Of a stretch of 64,000 nucleotides of DNA, positions 35,663 to 47,801 are shown piece after piece (position 1 is the first letter of the stretch; the number at the start of each line of letters is the position of its first letter). A program made the translations under genes and the position numbers. The notes under the pieces are model-generated. The model ran no database searches. It was not told where the DNA came from and worked only from the letters and a program-made list of their open reading frames with translations. Origin of the DNA: Pantoea sp. Eser (GTDB lineage: Bacteria > Pseudomonadota > Gammaproteobacteria > Enterobacterales > Enterobacteriaceae); assembly GCA_009830035.1 (NCBI GenBank), contig SZZY01000004.1, forward strand, positions 186,001 through 250,000, written 5' to 3'.

Positions 35663-36154
35663 ATGCGTCGCATTTTATCGGTTCTGCTGGAGAACGAATC
35701 CGGCGCATTATCCCGCGTGGTCGGCCTGTTCTCACAGCGTGGCTATAACATCGAAAGCCTGACCGTTGCGCCAACGGACGATCCGACGCTGTCGCGCATG
35801 ACGATTCAGACCGTCGGCGATCAGAAGGTGCTGGAGCAGATCGAGAAGCAGCTGCACAAGCTGGTTGATGTACTGCGCGTTACCGAACTGGGGCAGGGCG
35901 CGTACGTTGAGCGTGAAATCATGCTGGTGAAAATTCAGGCCAGCGGCTACGGTCGGGAAGAGGTGAAGCGCAACGCAGAAATCTTCCGTGGCCAGATTAT
36001 CGACGTGACGCCAACGCTGTATACGGTTCAGCTGCCCGGCACCAGTGACAAACTGGACGCATTCCTGAATACCGTGCGCGATGTGGCGGAGATTGTCGAA
36101 GTCGCACGCTCGGGAATCGTCGGCGTGTCACGCGGCGATCGCATCATGCGTTAA
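35663..36154 (+). CDS. ilvH: Acetolactate synthase III regulatory subunit
   Basis: A 163-residue ACT-domain subunit that binds valine and gives feedback inhibition to IlvI. The ACT motif [18 protein letters not shown] is intact at the N-terminus, and the C-terminal [11 protein letters not shown] is present. The start is ATG at 35663 (MRRILSVLL); upstream in-frame codons overlap ilvI. Terminator 31 bases downstream. Confidence 0.98.
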   Translation: MRRILSVLLENESGALSRVVGLFSQRGYNIESLTVAPTDDPTLSRMTIQTVGDQKVLEQIEKQLHKLVDVLRVTELGQGAYVEREIMLVKIQASGYGREEVKRNAEIFRGQIIDVTPTLYTVQLPGTSDKLDAFLNTVRDVAEIVEVARSGIVGVSRGDRIMR

Positions 36155-36184
36155 TCACGCAGCGTAATCACTCAGGATGACTCT

Positions 36185-36209
36185 AACCCGGCGAAATGCC
36201 GGGTTTTTT
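36185..36209 (+). terminator. Rho-independent terminator after ilvIH
   Basis: AACCCGGC / GCCGGGTT with a 5-base loop and six T residues. Confidence 0.92.
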
Positions 36210-36350
36210 ATTTTTTATGCGCCAGACCAGTTACATTCAGAAAAGCGGTTGCTCCGCGCACTTTTCTGCTGTTAGATGATAACCATGAGTTGTCCATAGC
36301 TTAACTGCGGCTATTTTTTGTCGTACGAACGGCTTCGATTGAGGTTTATC

Positions 36351-37361
36351 GTGAAACTGGATGAAATTGCGCGTCTGGCAGGCGTGTCGCGTACCACGGC
36401 CAGTTATGTCATTAACGGCAAAGCGCGGCAGTATCGTGTCAGCGACAAGACCGTTGAGAAAGTGATGGCGGTGGTGCGTGAGCACAATTACCACCCTAAC
36501 GCGGTGGCGGCGGGGCTGCGCGCCGGACGCACGCGCTCCATTGGCTTAGTGATTCCCGATCTGGAAAATACCAGCTATACCCGCATCGCGAATTATCTTG
36601 AGCGTCAGGCACGACAGCGTGGTTATCAGTTGCTGATCGCCTGTTCGGAAGATCAGCCGGATAATGAGATGCGCTGTATTGAGCATCTGCTGCAACGGCA
36701 GGTCGATGCGATCATCGTTTCTACCTCATTACCGCCGGAGCATCCGTTTTATCAGCGCTGGATCAACGATCCCCTGCCCATTATCGCCTTAGATCGCGCC
36801 CTCGATCGTGAGCATTTCACCAGCGTGGTGGGTGCCGATCAGGATGATGCCTATATGCTGGCTGCGGAATTACGTCAGCTTGAGGTTAAAAATGTGCTGT
36901 TTCTCGGCGCGCTGCCTGAGCTTTCGGTCAGTTTCCTGCGTGAAATGGGCTTCCGCGATGCGTGGAAAGAGGACAACCGTCCGATTGACTACATCTACTG
37001 CAACAGTTTTGAGCGTACCGCTGCGGCGGCGCTATTTGAAAAGTACCTTGAAGATCACCCGATGCCTGAGGCGCTGTTTACCACCTCATTTGGCCTGCTG
37101 CAGGGCGTGATGGATGTGACGCTGAAACGCGACGGGCGGCTCCCGACCGAGCTGGCTATCGCCACATTTGGCGACCACGAATTACTGGACTTTCTTGAGT
37201 GTCCGGTGCTGGCGGTGGGGCAGCGCCATCGTGACGTCGCTGAGCGGGTGCTGGAATTAGTTTTAGCCTCTCTAGACGAACCGAGAAAACCTAAACCGGG
37301 TTTGACCCGCATCCGGCGTAATTTATACCGTCGCGGCCAATTAAGCCGTAAAGTTAAATGA
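36351..37361 (+). CDS. cra: Catabolite repressor/activator Cra (FruR)
   Basis: A 336-residue LacI-family regulator of carbon flow that responds to fructose phosphates. The N-terminal helix-turn-helix ([19 protein letters not shown]) and hinge are nearly identical to E. coli, followed by a periplasmic-binding-like effector domain (about 62-336). The start is GTG at 36351 (MKLDEIAR) after GAGG; 11 in-frame codons upstream do not match the family. The gene is intact although sugar-stress genes nearby are decayed. Confidence 0.96.
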   Translation: MKLDEIARLAGVSRTTASYVINGKARQYRVSDKTVEKVMAVVREHNYHPNAVAAGLRAGRTRSIGLVIPDLENTSYTRIANYLERQARQRGYQLLIACSEDQPDNEMRCIEHLLQRQVDAIIVSTSLPPEHPFYQRWINDPLPIIALDRALDREHFTSVVGADQDDAYMLAAELRQLEVKNVLFLGALPELSVSFLREMGFRDAWKEDNRPIDYIYCNSFERTAAAALFEKYLEDHPMPEALFTTSFGLLQGVMDVTLKRDGRLPTELAIATFGDHELLDFLECPVLAVGQRHRDVAERVLELVLASLDEPRKPKPGLTRIRRNLYRRGQLSRKVK

Positions 37362-37768
37362 GTTACGGGCGGTATTAAGCTGCCTGCCTGTTTTAAATTG
37401 CCGCCTCTGGCCGGTTGTAAAAGCGCAAAGAGGTAAAAAAGCGTAAATTCTTTTCACCGAATCTAACAAATAAAAAAGCTTTATTTTTTATAATTTGTTT
37501 ACAACTTCAGCAAACTCTCTTTTCCCGTCCCGCCTGAAGCCGCTGGGCTTCCTTTCGGAGATCCCCTAAAATGCCGCCGCTGTCTCAGAAACTACGATAA
37601 ATATTTAGCGCTTTACATTGTTTCATTTTTAGCCGTTTTTCCTCGTGCCGCTATTTTTATTCAGGTATTCATCAGATTAATTTTTATTTTTGCCTTTTAT
37701 TTGAATATATCGTCGCCAGAGGCTAATTCACCGGCTTGCAAATAGTGATATTGAGCTGCCGCTCCGGC
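37362..37768. other. Intergenic region between cra and the dcw cluster
   Basis: About 400 bases, strongly AT-rich in the left and middle parts (TTATTTTTTATAATTTG near 37480), with no open frame of interest. A GC-rich imperfect hairpin GAAGCCGCTGGGCTTC near 37540 might end cra transcription but lacks a T tract. The dcw promoter elements begin at 37769. Confidence 0.5.
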
Positions 37769-37797
37769 TTGACAAGGATTTCATCGGGTCCTTAAAC
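37769..37797 (+). promoter_or_regulatory. Promoter of the dcw cluster (Pmra)
   Basis: Consensus TTGACA (37769-37774), 17-base spacer and TTAAAC (37792-37797), 70 bases before mraZ. Position and sequence agree with the mra promoter that drives the first nine or so genes of the cluster in E. coli. Confidence 0.8.
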
Positions 37798-37814
37798 TCG
37801 TTTCGTGGTAAAAA

Positions 37815-37840
37815 GTGGGATAAAGTGGCGTAAATGGGTG
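37815..37840 (+). promoter_or_regulatory. MraZ operator (TGGG direct repeats)
   Basis: Three direct repeats, GTGGGA (37815), GTGGCG (37825) and ATGGGT (37834), are spaced about one helical turn. MraZ octamers bind such TGGGN repeats with 5-base spacers between the promoter and mraZ and repress the cluster. The middle box departs from consensus at one base. Confidence 0.75.
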
Positions 37841-37843
37841 ATC

Positions 37844-37856
37844 GGGGGGGGGGGGG
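37844..37856 (+). repeat. Run of 13 G before mraZ
   Basis: An uninterrupted G13 tract lies directly after the MraZ boxes and 10 bases before the mraZ start, next to the ribosome-binding region. Confidence 0.85.
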
Positions 37857-37866
37857 TAAGGCTGGC

Positions 37867-38325
37867 ATGTTCCGCGGAGCAACGTTAGTTAATCTCGACA
37901 GTAAAGGGCGGCTCGCAGTACCGACGCGATATCGCGATTTACTGAACAGTGAGTCTCAGGGGCAGATGGTCTGTACCATCGACCTCCACCAGCCATGCCT
38001 GTTGCTTTATACCCTGCCCGAATGGGAAATCATTGAAAAAAAGCTGGCCCGCTTATCAAGTATGAACCCGCTTGAGCGCCGCGTGCAGCGCCTGTTGCTG
38101 GGCCATGCCAGTGAGTGTCAGATGGATAATGCAGGCCGCTTGTTGCTGGCGAATACGCTTCGCCAACACGCTAAATTAACCAAAGAAGTGATGCTGGTTG
38201 GACAGTTCAACAAGTTTGAACTGTGGAATGAACAGACTTGGTATCAACAAGTCAGGGACGATATTGACGCAGAACAGTCGGCTCAGGAGCCTTTATCTGA
38301 GCGGTTGCAGGACTTGTCGCTATAG
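37867..38325 (+). CDS. mraZ: Transcriptional regulator MraZ
   Basis: A 152-residue AbrB-like DNA-binding protein with two tandem SpoVT/AbrB half-domains ([15 protein letters not shown] and the second copy around [14 protein letters not shown]). It represses its own promoter and the dcw cluster. ATG at 37867 (MFRGATLVN) matches E. coli; the frame is open 11 codons upstream through the G tract. First gene of the cluster; rsmH starts 2 bases after its TAG stop. Confidence 0.96.
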   Translation: MFRGATLVNLDSKGRLAVPTRYRDLLNSESQGQMVCTIDLHQPCLLLYTLPEWEIIEKKLARLSSMNPLERRVQRLLLGHASECQMDNAGRLLLANTLRQHAKLTKEVMLVGQFNKFELWNEQTWYQQVRDDIDAEQSAQEPLSERLQDLSL

Positions 38326-38327
38326 CT

Positions 38328-39269
38328 ATGCAGGAAAATTTTAAACATACCACCGTGCTGTTGGATGAGGCGGTTAACGGCCTCAATATCAGGGAAGACG
38401 GGATTTACATCGACGGCACATTCGGTCGTGGCGGTCATTCGCGCTTGATTCTTTCGCAGCTTGGGGCGAAGGGAAAGCTCATCGCTATCGATCGTGACCC
38501 GCAAGCTACTGCCGCGGCCGCTGAGATCACCGACCCGCGCTTCTCGATTATTCATGGTCCTTTTTCCGCGCTGGCGGAGTACGTTTCTGAGCTGGGATTA
38601 GTCGGCAAAATTGACGGTATTTTACTGGATTTAGGCGTGTCGTCGCCGCAACTGGATGATGCTGAACGCGGCTTCTCCTTTATGCGCGACGGACCACTGG
38701 ATATGCGAATGGACCCGTCGCGGGGCCATTCCGCCGCTGAGTGGTTGCTCCATGCCGAAGAAGCCGACATCGCCTTTGTGCTGAAGACCTATGGCGAAGA
38801 GCGTTTCGCTAAACGTATCGCCCGCGCCATTGTTGAGCGCAACCGCGAGCAGCCGATGACCCGCACCAAAGAGCTGGCTGAGGTGATCGCCATCGCCACG
38901 CCGGTGAAAGATAAATTTAAGCATCCGGCGACGCGCAGCTTCCAGGCGATTCGTATCTGGATCAACAGTGAACTGGAAGAGATCGACATTGCGCTGAAAG
39001 GCGCGGTTGAGGTGCTGGCACCGCAGGGACGTCTGTCGGTGATCAGCTTCCACTCACTGGAAGATCGGCTGGTGAAGCGCTTTATGCGCGATCAGAGCCG
39101 CGGGCCGCAGGTACCCGCCGGATTGCCGATGACGGAACAGCAGTTACGCGCGCTGGGCGGACGAGAACTGAAGCTGCTGGGCAAACTGTCGCCGGGCGAG
39201 GCTGAAGTGGCTGAGAACCCACGCGCCCGCAGCTCGGTATTACGTATCGCGGAGAAGACCGACGCATGA
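38328..39269 (+). CDS. rsmH: 16S rRNA C1402 N4-methyltransferase
   Basis: A 313-residue SAM-dependent methyltransferase (MraW) acting on the ribosomal P-site cytidine 1402. SAM motif [10 protein letters not shown] and the conserved [13 protein letters not shown] and SFHSLEDR stretches are present. Same length as E. coli. It overlaps ftsL by 4 bases (ATGA). Confidence 0.97.
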   Translation: MQENFKHTTVLLDEAVNGLNIREDGIYIDGTFGRGGHSRLILSQLGAKGKLIAIDRDPQATAAAAEITDPRFSIIHGPFSALAEYVSELGLVGKIDGILLDLGVSSPQLDDAERGFSFMRDGPLDMRMDPSRGHSAAEWLLHAEEADIAFVLKTYGEERFAKRIARAIVERNREQPMTRTKELAEVIAIATPVKDKFKHPATRSFQAIRIWINSELEEIDIALKGAVEVLAPQGRLSVISFHSLEDRLVKRFMRDQSRGPQVPAGLPMTEQQLRALGGRELKLLGKLSPGEAEVAENPRARSSVLRIAEKTDA

Positions 39270-39586
39270 TCGGAAATGAGCGTCACAGCCTGCCCGCCTT
39301 GATTGGCGGGGATCTGCTGCGAAAAGGCAAGATTCCGTTTCTGCTGCTGATCGCCGTGCTGGTTTCTGCGGTGCTGGTGGTCACCACCACGCACAAAACG
39401 CGCTTGCTGACGGCGCAGCGTGAACAGCTGGTAATGGAGCGGGATGCGCTGGATATCGAATGGCGCAACCTGATCCTGGAAGAGAACGCCCTGGGCGATC
39501 ACAGTAGTGTTGAACGAATCGCAACCGAGAAGCTGCAATTGCAGCACGTTGATCCTTCAGAAGAAAATATTGTGGTGCAGAAATAA
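39266..39586 (+). CDS. ftsL: Cell division protein FtsL
   Basis: A 106-residue bitopic divisome protein: short cytoplasmic tail, one transmembrane helix (about 22-43, [17 protein letters not shown]) and a periplasmic leucine-zipper coiled coil. It acts with FtsB and FtsQ to activate FtsWI. E. coli FtsL has about 15 more N-terminal residues; here the ATG overlaps the rsmH stop, so this shorter form is the likely product. Confidence 0.95.
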   Translation: MIGNERHSLPALIGGDLLRKGKIPFLLLIAVLVSAVLVVTTTHKTRLLTAQREQLVMERDALDIEWRNLILEENALGDHSSVERIATEKLQLQHVDPSEENIVVQK

Positions 39587-39602
39587 GGACCTCAGATAGC
39601 GA

Positions 39603-41369
39603 ATGAGCGGCGCAGGCAGAACGCTGAAGTTGAAGAAACCGGAAGATAAGGCCAGCTTTGTAAGCTGGCGTTTTGCGTTGCTGTGCGGCTGTATTTTGCT
39701 GGCGCTGGGAGGATTACTGTCGCGTGTTGCTTGGCTGCAGGTGATTAATCCTGACAAGCTGGTGAAAGAGGGCGATCTGCGCTCGCTGCGCGTTCAGGCG
39801 GTGCCGACGTCACGCGGCATGATCAGCGACCGCGCCGGACGACCGCTGGCGGTGAGCGTGCCTGTCAACGCTATCTGGGCCGATCCCAAAGAGCTGCATG
39901 CCGGTGGTGGCGTAACGCTGGACAGCCGCTGGAAGGCGCTGTCGGATGCGCTTTCGATTCCACTCGACCAACTGGCCGCGCGAGTTAACGCCAATCCCAA
40001 AGGCCGCTTTGTCTATCTGGCGCGCCAGGTCAATCCGGCCATCGGCGAGTACGTCAAAAAACTGAAACTGCCCGGTATCCATCTGCGTGAAGAGTCACGC
40101 CGTTACTACCCGGCGGGGCCGGTCACTTCTCATCTGATTGGTTTTACCAATATCGACGGTCAGGGCATCGAAGGGATCGAGAAAAGCTTTGATAAATGGC
40201 TGACCGGTGCACCGGGCGAACGAACGGTGCGTAAAGACCGCTTCGGCCGGGTAATCGAAGATATCTCCTCGGTTGATAGCCGCGCCGCACATAACCTGAC
40301 CCTAAGTATTGATGAGCGCTTACAGGCGCTGGTCTATCGCGAACTGAATAACGCCGTTGCCTTTAACAAAGCTGAATCGGGCACCGCGGTACTGGTAGAC
40401 GTCAATACCGGCGAAGTGCTGGCGATGGCCAACAGCCCGGCTTACAACCCTAATAACCTCAGCAACACGCCGAAAGATCTGATGCGTAACCGCGCTATCA
40501 CCGACATCTTCGAGCCGGGTTCTACCGTCAAGCCGATGGTGGTGATGACCGCTCTGCAGCGCGGCGTGGTCAAGGAGAATAGCGTACTGAATACCGTGCC
40601 GTACCGCGTCAATGGTCATGAGATCAAAGACGTGGCGCGCTACAGTGAGCTGACCCTGACCGGGGTCTTACAGAAATCGAGTAACGTCGGGGTTTCACGT
40701 CTGGCGTTAGCGATGCCTTCCTCAGCGCTGGTAGATACTTACGCGCGCTTTGGGTTGGGCAAACCGACCAATTTGGGGCTGGTCGGGGAAAGCAGTGGCT
40801 TATACCCTCAAAAACAACGGTGGTCTGACATAGAGAGGGCCACCTTCTCTTTCGGCTACGGGCTAATGGTAACGCCGTTACAGTTAGCGCGAGTCTATGC
40901 AACCATTGGCAGCTACGGCATTAACCGCCCACTGTCGATCACTAAGGTCGATCCCCCTGTCGCGGGACAACGCGTTTTCGATGAGTCGCTGGTTAAAACC
41001 GTGATGCACATGATGGAAAGCGTGGCGCTGTCCGGTGGCGGCGGGGTGAAAGCGGCGATCAAAGGCTATCGCATCGCCATCAAAACCGGTACTGCCAAAA
41101 AGGTCGGGCCGGATGGACGTTACGTCAATAAATACATTGCTTATACCGCAGGCGTCGCGCCTGCCAGTCATCCTCGATTCGCGCTGGTGGTGGTGATCAA
41201 CGATCCCCAGGCCGGCAAGTACTACGGTGGTGCGGTTTCTGCGCCGGTATTTGGTGCCATCATGGGCGGCGTACTGCGCACCATGAACATCGAGCCGGAT
41301 GCGTTACCGACCAATGACAAGAACGAGTTGGTGACTAACAGAAGTGAGGAATCAAGTGACAGATCGTAA
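39603..41369 (+). CDS. ftsI: Septal peptidoglycan transpeptidase FtsI (PBP3)
   Basis: A 588-residue class B penicillin-binding protein essential for septation. Cytoplasmic tail, one transmembrane helix (about 23-40), a pedestal domain and the transpeptidase domain with catalytic S307 in GSTVKP, the SSN motif (KSSNVGVS) and the KTG motif (IKTGTAKK, about 494). No gaps relative to E. coli in the first 310 residues. Overlaps murE by 14 bases. Confidence 0.98.
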   Translation: MSGAGRTLKLKKPEDKASFVSWRFALLCGCILLALGGLLSRVAWLQVINPDKLVKEGDLRSLRVQAVPTSRGMISDRAGRPLAVSVPVNAIWADPKELHAGGGVTLDSRWKALSDALSIPLDQLAARVNANPKGRFVYLARQVNPAIGEYVKKLKLPGIHLREESRRYYPAGPVTSHLIGFTNIDGQGIEGIEKSFDKWLTGAPGERTVRKDRFGRVIEDISSVDSRAAHNLTLSIDERLQALVYRELNNAVAFNKAESGTAVLVDVNTGEVLAMANSPAYNPNNLSNTPKDLMRNRAITDIFEPGSTVKPMVVMTALQRGVVKENSVLNTVPYRVNGHEIKDVARYSELTLTGVLQKSSNVGVSRLALAMPSSALVDTYARFGLGKPTNLGLVGESSGLYPQKQRWSDIERATFSFGYGLMVTPLQLARVYATIGSYGINRPLSITKVDPPVAGQRVFDESLVKTVMHMMESVALSGGGGVKAAIKGYRIAIKTGTAKKVGPDGRYVNKYIAYTAGVAPASHPRFALVVVINDPQAGKYYGGAVSAPVFGAIMGGVLRTMNIEPDALPTNDKNELVTNRSEESSDRS

Positions 41370-42843
41370 CCTGCGCGACTTAATCGGCCCCTGGTTGCCA
41401 GGCGCGCCGGCGCGTCCACTGCGTGACATGACACTGGATAGCCGTACCGCGGCATCCGGCGATCTGTTTGTCGCTGTTGCAGGCCATCAGGCCGATGGAC
41501 GCCGTTTTATTCCGCAGGCGATTGCACAAGGCGTTGCCGCCGTAGTGGCCGAAGCCGAAGGGGAAGCGGCCTACGGCGAAATCCGTGAAATGCACGGCGT
41601 ACCGGTTATCTATCTGACGCAGCTGCATCAGCGTCTTTCGGCATTAGCCGGACGTTTCTACCAGCAGCCGGGCGAAAAACAGACGCTGATCGGCGTCACC
41701 GGCACCAACGGAAAAACCACCACCACCCAGCTGCTGGCGCAGTGGGCCAACCTGCTGGGCGAAACTAGTGCAGTGATGGGAACGGTGGGCAACGGATTGA
41801 TCGGCCAGCTTGCGCCGGCGGAAAACACCACCGGCTCGGCGGTCGATGTTCAGCATTTGCTGCACGATCTGGCGGAACAAGGTGCCACGCTGACCGCGAT
41901 GGAGGTGTCTTCCCACGGGCTGGTTCAGCACCGTGTTGCGGCGTTGCCGTTTGCGGCCGCCGTGTTCACCAATCTCAGCCGCGATCATCTCGATTATCAC
42001 GGCGATATGCAGCGCTATGAGTCTGTCAAATGGCTGCTGTTCTCTGAGCATCAGGTTGGGCAGGCGATTCTGAACGCCGATGATGAAGTCGGCCGTCGCT
42101 GGCTGGCCAGTCTGCCTGATGCAGTTGCCGTGACGATGGAAAATAATTTACAGCCTGGCTGCCACGGGCGCTGGCTGAAAGCCGACGAGGTGCAGTATCA
42201 CGATAACGGTGCACACATCCGCTTCAGCTCCAGCTGGGGCGAAGGCGAGATTGACAGCCGTCTGATGGGAGCGTTCAACGTCAGCAATTTACTGCTGGCG
42301 CTGGCGACGCTGCTGGCGCTCGACTATCCGCTTGACGCCCTGATCAACGAAGCAGCGAAGTTGCAGCCGGTTAATGGCCGGATGGAAGTGTTTAGTGCTG
42401 ACGGCAAACCGACGGTAGTGGTTGATTATGCCCATACCCCGGATGCGCTGGAAAAAGCGCTGGAAGCCGTGCGGCTGCACTGCAAAGGAAAACTGTGGTG
42501 CCTGTTTGGCTGTGGTGGCGATCGTGATAAGGGCAAACGTCCGTTAATGGGCTCGATCGCTGAGCAATTCGCCGATGTGGTGGTGATCACCGATGACAAC
42601 CCGCGTAGTGAAGATCCGCAGACGATTGTGAAAGATATTCTGACCGGCCTGCTGGACCCGGGCCGTGCCCGCGTTGTTTCAGGCCGCGCGAAGGCGGTGA
42701 CCAATACCATCATGCAGGCGCAGCCGGACGATATCGTGCTGGTGGCGGGTAAAGGCCACGAAGACTATCAGATCATCGGCAATCGCCGGCTGGATTACTC
42801 CGATCGTGCCACGGTAGAGGCGCTGCTGGGAGGCGCGGCATGA
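41356..42843 (+). CDS. murE: UDP-MurNAc-L-Ala-D-Glu:meso-DAP ligase
   Basis: A 495-residue Mur ligase adding meso-diaminopimelate to the peptidoglycan precursor. ATP-binding GTNGKTTTT near residue 111, and DDNPRSED, which marks specificity for DAP, is intact. The start is GTG at 41356 (MTDRNLRDL), chosen by alignment with E. coli and its identical length; it lies within the end of ftsI. Confidence 0.97.
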   Translation: MTDRNLRDLIGPWLPGAPARPLRDMTLDSRTAASGDLFVAVAGHQADGRRFIPQAIAQGVAAVVAEAEGEAAYGEIREMHGVPVIYLTQLHQRLSALAGRFYQQPGEKQTLIGVTGTNGKTTTTQLLAQWANLLGETSAVMGTVGNGLIGQLAPAENTTGSAVDVQHLLHDLAEQGATLTAMEVSSHGLVQHRVAALPFAAAVFTNLSRDHLDYHGDMQRYESVKWLLFSEHQVGQAILNADDEVGRRWLASLPDAVAVTMENNLQPGCHGRWLKADEVQYHDNGAHIRFSSSWGEGEIDSRLMGAFNVSNLLLALATLLALDYPLDALINEAAKLQPVNGRMEVFSADGKPTVVVDYAHTPDALEKALEAVRLHCKGKLWCLFGCGGDRDKGKRPLMGSIAEQFADVVVITDDNPRSEDPQTIVKDILTGLLDPGRARVVSGRAKAVTNTIMQAQPDDIVLVAGKGHEDYQIIGNRRLDYSDRATVEALLGGAA

Positions 42844-44198
42844 TCCCGGTTTCCTTACATACGCTCGCTGAAATCACCGGCGGCACGCTGTATGGCAGTG
42901 ATTTAACCGTTGCTGACGTCACCACCGACACCCGTAAAGTGACGACAGGCAGCCTGTTTATCGCGCTGGTAGGCGAACATTTTGATGCCCATGACTTTGT
43001 GGGCGACGCGATTGCTAACGGCGCGCAGGCGTTGCTGGTGAGTCAGCATTTACCTGTCGCCGTCCCGCAGGTGGTGGTTGAGGATACCCGACTCGGCTTT
43101 GGCAAACTGGCGGCCTGGGTACGCCAGCAGGCGACAGCCCGGGTCGTGGCGCTGACCGGTTCATCCGGTAAAACCTCGGTCAAAGAGATGACCGCAGCGA
43201 TCCTGCGCCAGTGCGGTGAAACCCTGTATACCGCCGGTAACCTCAACAACGATTTTGGCGTCCCGATGACGCTGCTGCGTCTGACCAAAGATCATCAGTA
43301 CGCGGTGATTGAGCTGGGTGCTAATCATCAGGGCGAGATCGCCTACACCACCGATCTGGTCCGGCCGGAGAGCGCGCTGGTCAACAACCTGGCGGCGGCA
43401 CATCTGGAAGGATTTGGCTCGCTGGCAGGCATCGCTAAAGCCAAGGGCGAAATATTTATGGGATTGCCCGCCAACGGCACGGCGATCCTCAGCGCGGATA
43501 GCAATGACTGGCCAAACTGGCAGGCGCACCTGCAGGGCCAGACGGTGTGGCGCTTCTCGCCGCAGGCGGCCGAATGTGACTTCTCTGCCCGTCATATCAG
43601 CATTGCGCACGATGGCACCCACTTTGTGATGGTGACGCCGCGCGGTGAAGTGGCGATTACGCTGCCGCTGCCGGGACGGCATAACGTCGCCAACGCGCTG
43701 GCCGCGGCGGCCCTGGCGCTGTCGGTTGATGCCCCGCTGAGTGCGATACAGCAAGGGCTGAAAACGCTGCAGTCGGTGCCGGGCCGCCTGTTCCCGATAC
43801 GTTTATCTGCGCACCAGCTGCTGCTGGATGACAGCTATAACGCCAACGTCGGATCGATGACCGCTGCGGCGCAGGTGCTGTCAGAAATGCCGGGCTATCG
43901 GGTGATGGTCACCGGTTATATGGCGGAGCTGGGTGAAGAGACCGAACAGTGTCACCGTGAAGTCGGGCTGGCGGCACGTGCTGCCGGTATTGACCGGGTA
44001 CTGAGCGTGGGGAGCGTCAGCCAGTTGATCAGCGAAAGCAGCGGCGTTGGCGAACATTTCAGCGATAAAACCGCACTGACTGAACGTTTACGTCAGCTGT
44101 TGTCCGAACACAAAGAAATTACTGTCTTGGTTAAAGGTTCGCGTAGTGCCGCCATGGAGCAGGTAGTACAGAGCTTACAGGAGAAAGGAACATGTTAG
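42840..44198 (+). CDS. murF: UDP-MurNAc-tripeptide D-alanyl-D-alanine ligase
   Basis: A 452-residue Mur ligase that adds D-Ala-D-Ala, the product of DdlB encoded downstream. The P-loop [11 protein letters not shown] (about 107-117), [10 protein letters not shown] and the C-terminal DDSYNAN motif are present. Overlaps murE by 4 and mraY by 7 bases. Same length as E. coli. Confidence 0.98.
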   Translation: MIPVSLHTLAEITGGTLYGSDLTVADVTTDTRKVTTGSLFIALVGEHFDAHDFVGDAIANGAQALLVSQHLPVAVPQVVVEDTRLGFGKLAAWVRQQATARVVALTGSSGKTSVKEMTAAILRQCGETLYTAGNLNNDFGVPMTLLRLTKDHQYAVIELGANHQGEIAYTTDLVRPESALVNNLAAAHLEGFGSLAGIAKAKGEIFMGLPANGTAILSADSNDWPNWQAHLQGQTVWRFSPQAAECDFSARHISIAHDGTHFVMVTPRGEVAITLPLPGRHNVANALAAAALALSVDAPLSAIQQGLKTLQSVPGRLFPIRLSAHQLLLDDSYNANVGSMTAAAQVLSEMPGYRVMVTGYMAELGEETEQCHREVGLAARAAGIDRVLSVGSVSQLISESSGVGEHFSDKTALTERLRQLLSEHKEITVLVKGSRSAAMEQVVQSLQEKGTC

Positions 44199-45274
44199 TT
44201 TGGCTGGTCGAGCATCTGGTCGCTTTTTATTCGGGCTTTAACGTCTTTTCGTATCTGACGTTTCGCGCCATTGTCAGCCTGCTGACCGCGTTATTTATTT
44301 CTCTGTGGATGGGACCGCGCCTGATTGCTTGGCTGCAGAAATTGCAGATTGGTCAGGTGGTGCGTAACGATGGCCCGGAATCGCACTTCAGCAAGCGCGG
44401 GACCCCGACCATGGGCGGCATCATGATCCTCACCTCAATCACCATTTCGGTGTTGATGTGGGCTTATCCGTCAAACCCGTATGTCTGGTGCGTGCTGGTG
44501 GTGCTGATCGGCTTCGGGATCATCGGTTTTGTCGACGACTACCGCAAAGTGGTGCGCAAAGATACTAAAGGCCTGATCGCCCGCTGGAAGTATTTCTGGA
44601 TGTCGGTGATTTCGCTCGGCGTGGCGTTTGCCCTGTATGTCGCCGGCAAAGATACCCCTGCGACGCAGCTGGTGGTGCCGTTTTTCAAAGACATCATGCC
44701 GCAACTGGGGCTGTTTTATGTGCTGCTGGCCTACTTTGTGATTGTCGGCACCGGCAACGCCGTCAACCTGACCGATGGCCTTGATGGGCTGGCAGTTATG
44801 CCAACGGTGTTTGTTGCGGCGGGCTTCGCGCTGGTGGCCTGGGCAACCGGGAACGTGAAGTTTGCTGAGTATCTGCACATTCCTTATCTACGTCATGCCG
44901 GTGAGCTGGTGATTGTCTGTACCGCCATCGTCGGGGCAGGGCTGGGGTTCCTGTGGTTCAACACCTATCCGGCCCAGGTCTTTATGGGCGATGTAGGTTC
45001 GTTGGCGTTAGGCGGTGCACTCGGCACCATTGCGGTGCTGCTGCGTCAGGAGTTTTTACTGGTGATCATGGGTGGCGTATTCGTGGTTGAAACGCTGTCG
45101 GTGATCCTGCAGGTGGGATCGTTCAAGTTGCGCGGCCAGCGTATTTTCCGCATGGCGCCGATCCATCACCACTATGAACTGAAGGGCTGGCCGGAACCGC
45201 GCGTCATTGTGCGCTTCTGGATTATTTCGCTAATGCTGGTGCTGATTGGCTTGGCCACGCTGAAGGTGCGTTAA
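44192..45274 (+). CDS. mraY: Phospho-MurNAc-pentapeptide translocase MraY
   Basis: A 360-residue inner-membrane enzyme with about ten transmembrane helices that joins phospho-MurNAc-pentapeptide to undecaprenyl phosphate, making lipid I. Active-site motifs GFVDDYRK (adjacent aspartates), [10 protein letters not shown] and the histidine-rich APIHHHYE near the C-terminus are all present. Confidence 0.98.
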   Translation: MLVWLVEHLVAFYSGFNVFSYLTFRAIVSLLTALFISLWMGPRLIAWLQKLQIGQVVRNDGPESHFSKRGTPTMGGIMILTSITISVLMWAYPSNPYVWCVLVVLIGFGIIGFVDDYRKVVRKDTKGLIARWKYFWMSVISLGVAFALYVAGKDTPATQLVVPFFKDIMPQLGLFYVLLAYFVIVGTGNAVNLTDGLDGLAVMPTVFVAAGFALVAWATGNVKFAEYLHIPYLRHAGELVIVCTAIVGAGLGFLWFNTYPAQVFMGDVGSLALGGALGTIAVLLRQEFLLVIMGGVFVVETLSVILQVGSFKLRGQRIFRMAPIHHHYELKGWPEPRVIVRFWIISLMLVLIGLATLKVR

Positions 45275-45276
45275 TC

Positions 45277-46593
45277 ATGGCTGGCTATCGGGGTAGAAAA
45301 GTGGTCATCATCGGGTTAGGCCTGACTGGTCTCTCCTGTGTTGATTTCTTTTTAGCGCAGGACGTAACGCCTCGCGTGATGGACACCCGTGTGTCGCCGC
45401 CGGGGCTGGATGAATTGCCGGCGCAGGTGGAACGCCATCTGGGCGGCATTAACGGCGACTGGCTGCTGGATGCCGACCTGATTGTCGCTAGCCCGGGCGT
45501 CGCGCTGGCCCATCCGATTCTGAGCGAAGCGGTAGAGGCCGGCATTGAAATTGTCGGCGACATTGAGCTGTTCTGCCGGGAAGCGCAGGCGCCGATCGTG
45601 GTGATTACCGGCTCCAACGGCAAAAGCACCGTGACCACGCTGGTGGGTGAGATGGCGAAAGCGGCCGGCTGGCAGGTGGGCGTGGGTGGCAATATCGGGT
45701 TATCGGCGCTCAGCCTGTTGCAGTCACCGGCACAGCTTTATGTGCTGGAGCTCTCCAGCTTCCAGCTGGAAACCACCCACAGTCTGAAAGCGGCGGCAGC
45801 GACGGTACTTAACGTCAGTCAAGATCATATGGATCGCTATCCGCTGGGCATGCAGCAGTATCGTGCCGCCAAACTGCGCATTTATGAAAATGCGAAGGTC
45901 TGCGTCGTCAATGCAGATGATGCGCTGACCATGCCGGTACGCGGCGCAGATGCACGTTGCGTCAGCTTTGGCATTGACTTCGGTGACTATCATCTCAATA
46001 AGCAGCAGGGCAATGTCTGGCTGCGGGTGAAAGGCGAGAAGGTGCTGAACACCGCTGAAATGAAGCTGGTGGGGCAACACAACTACACCAACGCGCTGGC
46101 GGCTCTGGCACTGGCCGATGCGGTAGGACTGCCGCGCGCCTCCAGCCTGGCGGCGTTAACCCAGTTTAATGGCCTGGCGCATCGCTTCCAGCTGGTGCAT
46201 GAGCATCAGGGCGTGCGCTGGATCAACGATTCCAAAGCCACCAACGTTGGCAGCACCGAGGCGGCGCTGAATGGCCTGCAGGTCAGCGGCACCCTGTGGT
46301 TGCTGCTGGGCGGTGACGGAAAATCAGCCGATTTCTCGCCGCTGACGCCTTATCTGCAGGGCGATAAGGTGCGGACCTACTGCTTTGGCCGCGATGGCGA
46401 TGCGCTGGCGTCGCTGCGCCCGGAAATTGCGGTGCGCACCGAAACCCTCCGTCAGGCGCTGGAACAGATCGTCCCTCAGCTGCAGTCAGGCGATATGGTG
46501 CTGTTGTCACCGGCCTGCGCCAGCCTTGATCAGTTCCGCAACTTTGAACAGCGTGGCCAACAGTTCGCGCAACTGGCGAAGGAGCTGAGCTGA
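45277..46593 (+). CDS. murD: UDP-MurNAc-L-alanine:D-glutamate ligase
   Basis: A 438-residue Mur ligase adding D-glutamate. P-loop [11 protein letters not shown] near residue 111 and the conserved [11 protein letters not shown] stretch near 315 are present. It starts 2 bases after mraY and its stop overlaps the ftsW ATG by one base. Confidence 0.98.
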   Translation: MAGYRGRKVVIIGLGLTGLSCVDFFLAQDVTPRVMDTRVSPPGLDELPAQVERHLGGINGDWLLDADLIVASPGVALAHPILSEAVEAGIEIVGDIELFCREAQAPIVVITGSNGKSTVTTLVGEMAKAAGWQVGVGGNIGLSALSLLQSPAQLYVLELSSFQLETTHSLKAAAATVLNVSQDHMDRYPLGMQQYRAAKLRIYENAKVCVVNADDALTMPVRGADARCVSFGIDFGDYHLNKQQGNVWLRVKGEKVLNTAEMKLVGQHNYTNALAALALADAVGLPRASSLAALTQFNGLAHRFQLVHEHQGVRWINDSKATNVGSTEAALNGLQVSGTLWLLLGGDGKSADFSPLTPYLQGDKVRTYCFGRDGDALASLRPEIAVRTETLRQALEQIVPQLQSGDMVLLSPACASLDQFRNFEQRGQQFAQLAKELS

Positions 46594-47801
46594 TGCATAT
46601 TCCTGGCGCAGGTCTGGCGCGGTTCTTCTCTGGTAAAGATTGGGTCATGGGGTCGCGCGAGAGTGATGACACCTCGCTGGTGCTGTATGACCGCACGCTG
46701 CTGTGGCTGACCTTAGGCCTGGCAGTGATTGGTTTTGTGATGGTGACCTCCGCCTCGATGCCGGTCGGTCAGCGTCTCAACGATGATCCGTTCTATTTTG
46801 CCAAGCGTGATGCGTTTTATATCGCGCTGGCGGTCGGCATGGCGCTGGTCACGCTGCGGGTGCCGATGGATTTCTGGCAGCGCTACAGCAACGTGATGTT
46901 GATGGCTTCTGTCGCCATGCTGCTGATTGTGCTGATGGTAGGGAGTTCGGTTAACGGGGCCTCGCGCTGGATCGCCCTGGGGCCGCTGCGTATTCAGCCC
47001 GCCGAGTTATCCAAACTCACCCTGTTCTGCTATCTCGCCAGCTATCTGGTGCGCAAAGTGGATGAGGTGCGTAATAACTTCTGGGGCTTCTGTAAGCCGA
47101 TGGGTGTGATAGTGGTGCTGGCGGTGCTGCTGCTGGCGCAACCGGACCTCGGCACCGTGGTGGTGCTGTTCGTCACCACGCTGGCCATGCTCTTCCTGGC
47201 CGGTGCCAAACTGTGGCAGTTCCTGGCCATCATCGGCTCCGGCATTTTTGCCGTGGTGCTGCTGATTATCGCCGAACCGTACCGTATGCGCCGCGTCACA
47301 TCGTTCTGGAACCCGTGGGAAGATCCGTTCGGCAGCGGCTACCAGCTGACCCAGTCGCTGATGGCATTTGGCCGTGGTGAATTCTGGGGCCAGGGGCTGG
47401 GTAACTCGGTGCAAAAACTGGAATATCTGCCCGAAGCGCACACCGACTTTATTTTCTCGATTATTGGTGAAGAACTCGGCTACATCGGTGTGGTTATGGC
47501 GCTGTTAATGGTATTCTTCGTCGCTTTTCGTGCGATGTCGATTGGCCGCCGTGCACTGGAGCTGGATCAGCGTTTTTCTGGCTTTCTGGCCTGTTCAATT
47601 GGCGTCTGGTTTAGCTTTCAGGCCTTGGTTAACGTCGGCGCGGCAGCAGGTATGCTGCCCACTAAAGGTCTGACCCTGCCGCTGATCAGTTACGGCGGGT
47701 CGAGTCTGATTATTATGTCGACCGCCATCGTCTTTTTGTTACGCATAGACTATGAAACGCGCCTGGCAAAAGCGCAGGCGTTTACCCGAGGTGGTCGATG
47801 A
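46593..47801 (+). CDS. ftsW: Septal peptidoglycan glycosyltransferase FtsW
   Basis: A 402-residue SEDS-family glycan polymerase, partner of FtsI in septum synthesis. Ten transmembrane helices can be traced. The SEDS signature regions [11 protein letters not shown] and [15 protein letters not shown] (with the catalytic aspartate of the family earlier in the large loop) and the C-terminal [10 protein letters not shown] are intact. The cytoplasmic N-terminus is about 12 residues shorter than in E. coli. Confidence 0.97.
   Translation: MHIPGAGLARFFSGKDWVMGSRESDDTSLVLYDRTLLWLTLGLAVIGFVMVTSASMPVGQRLNDDPFYFAKRDAFYIALAVGMALVTLRVPMDFWQRYSNVMLMASVAMLLIVLMVGSSVNGASRWIALGPLRIQPAELSKLTLFCYLASYLVRKVDEVRNNFWGFCKPMGVIVVLAVLLLAQPDLGTVVVLFVTTLAMLFLAGAKLWQFLAIIGSGIFAVVLLIIAEPYRMRRVTSFWNPWEDPFGSGYQLTQSLMAFGRGEFWGQGLGNSVQKLEYLPEAHTDFIFSIIGEELGYIGVVMALLMVFFVAFRAMSIGRRALELDQRFSGFLACSIGVWFSFQALVNVGAAAGMLPTKGLTLPLISYGGSSLIIMSTAIVFLLRIDYETRLAKAQAFTRGGR

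Noticed and set aside
37834-37866. Longer MraZ starting at the upstream ATG before the G tract
   Set aside because: It would encode a Gly run with no counterpart in MraZ proteins, while MFRGATLVN matches the family start exactly.
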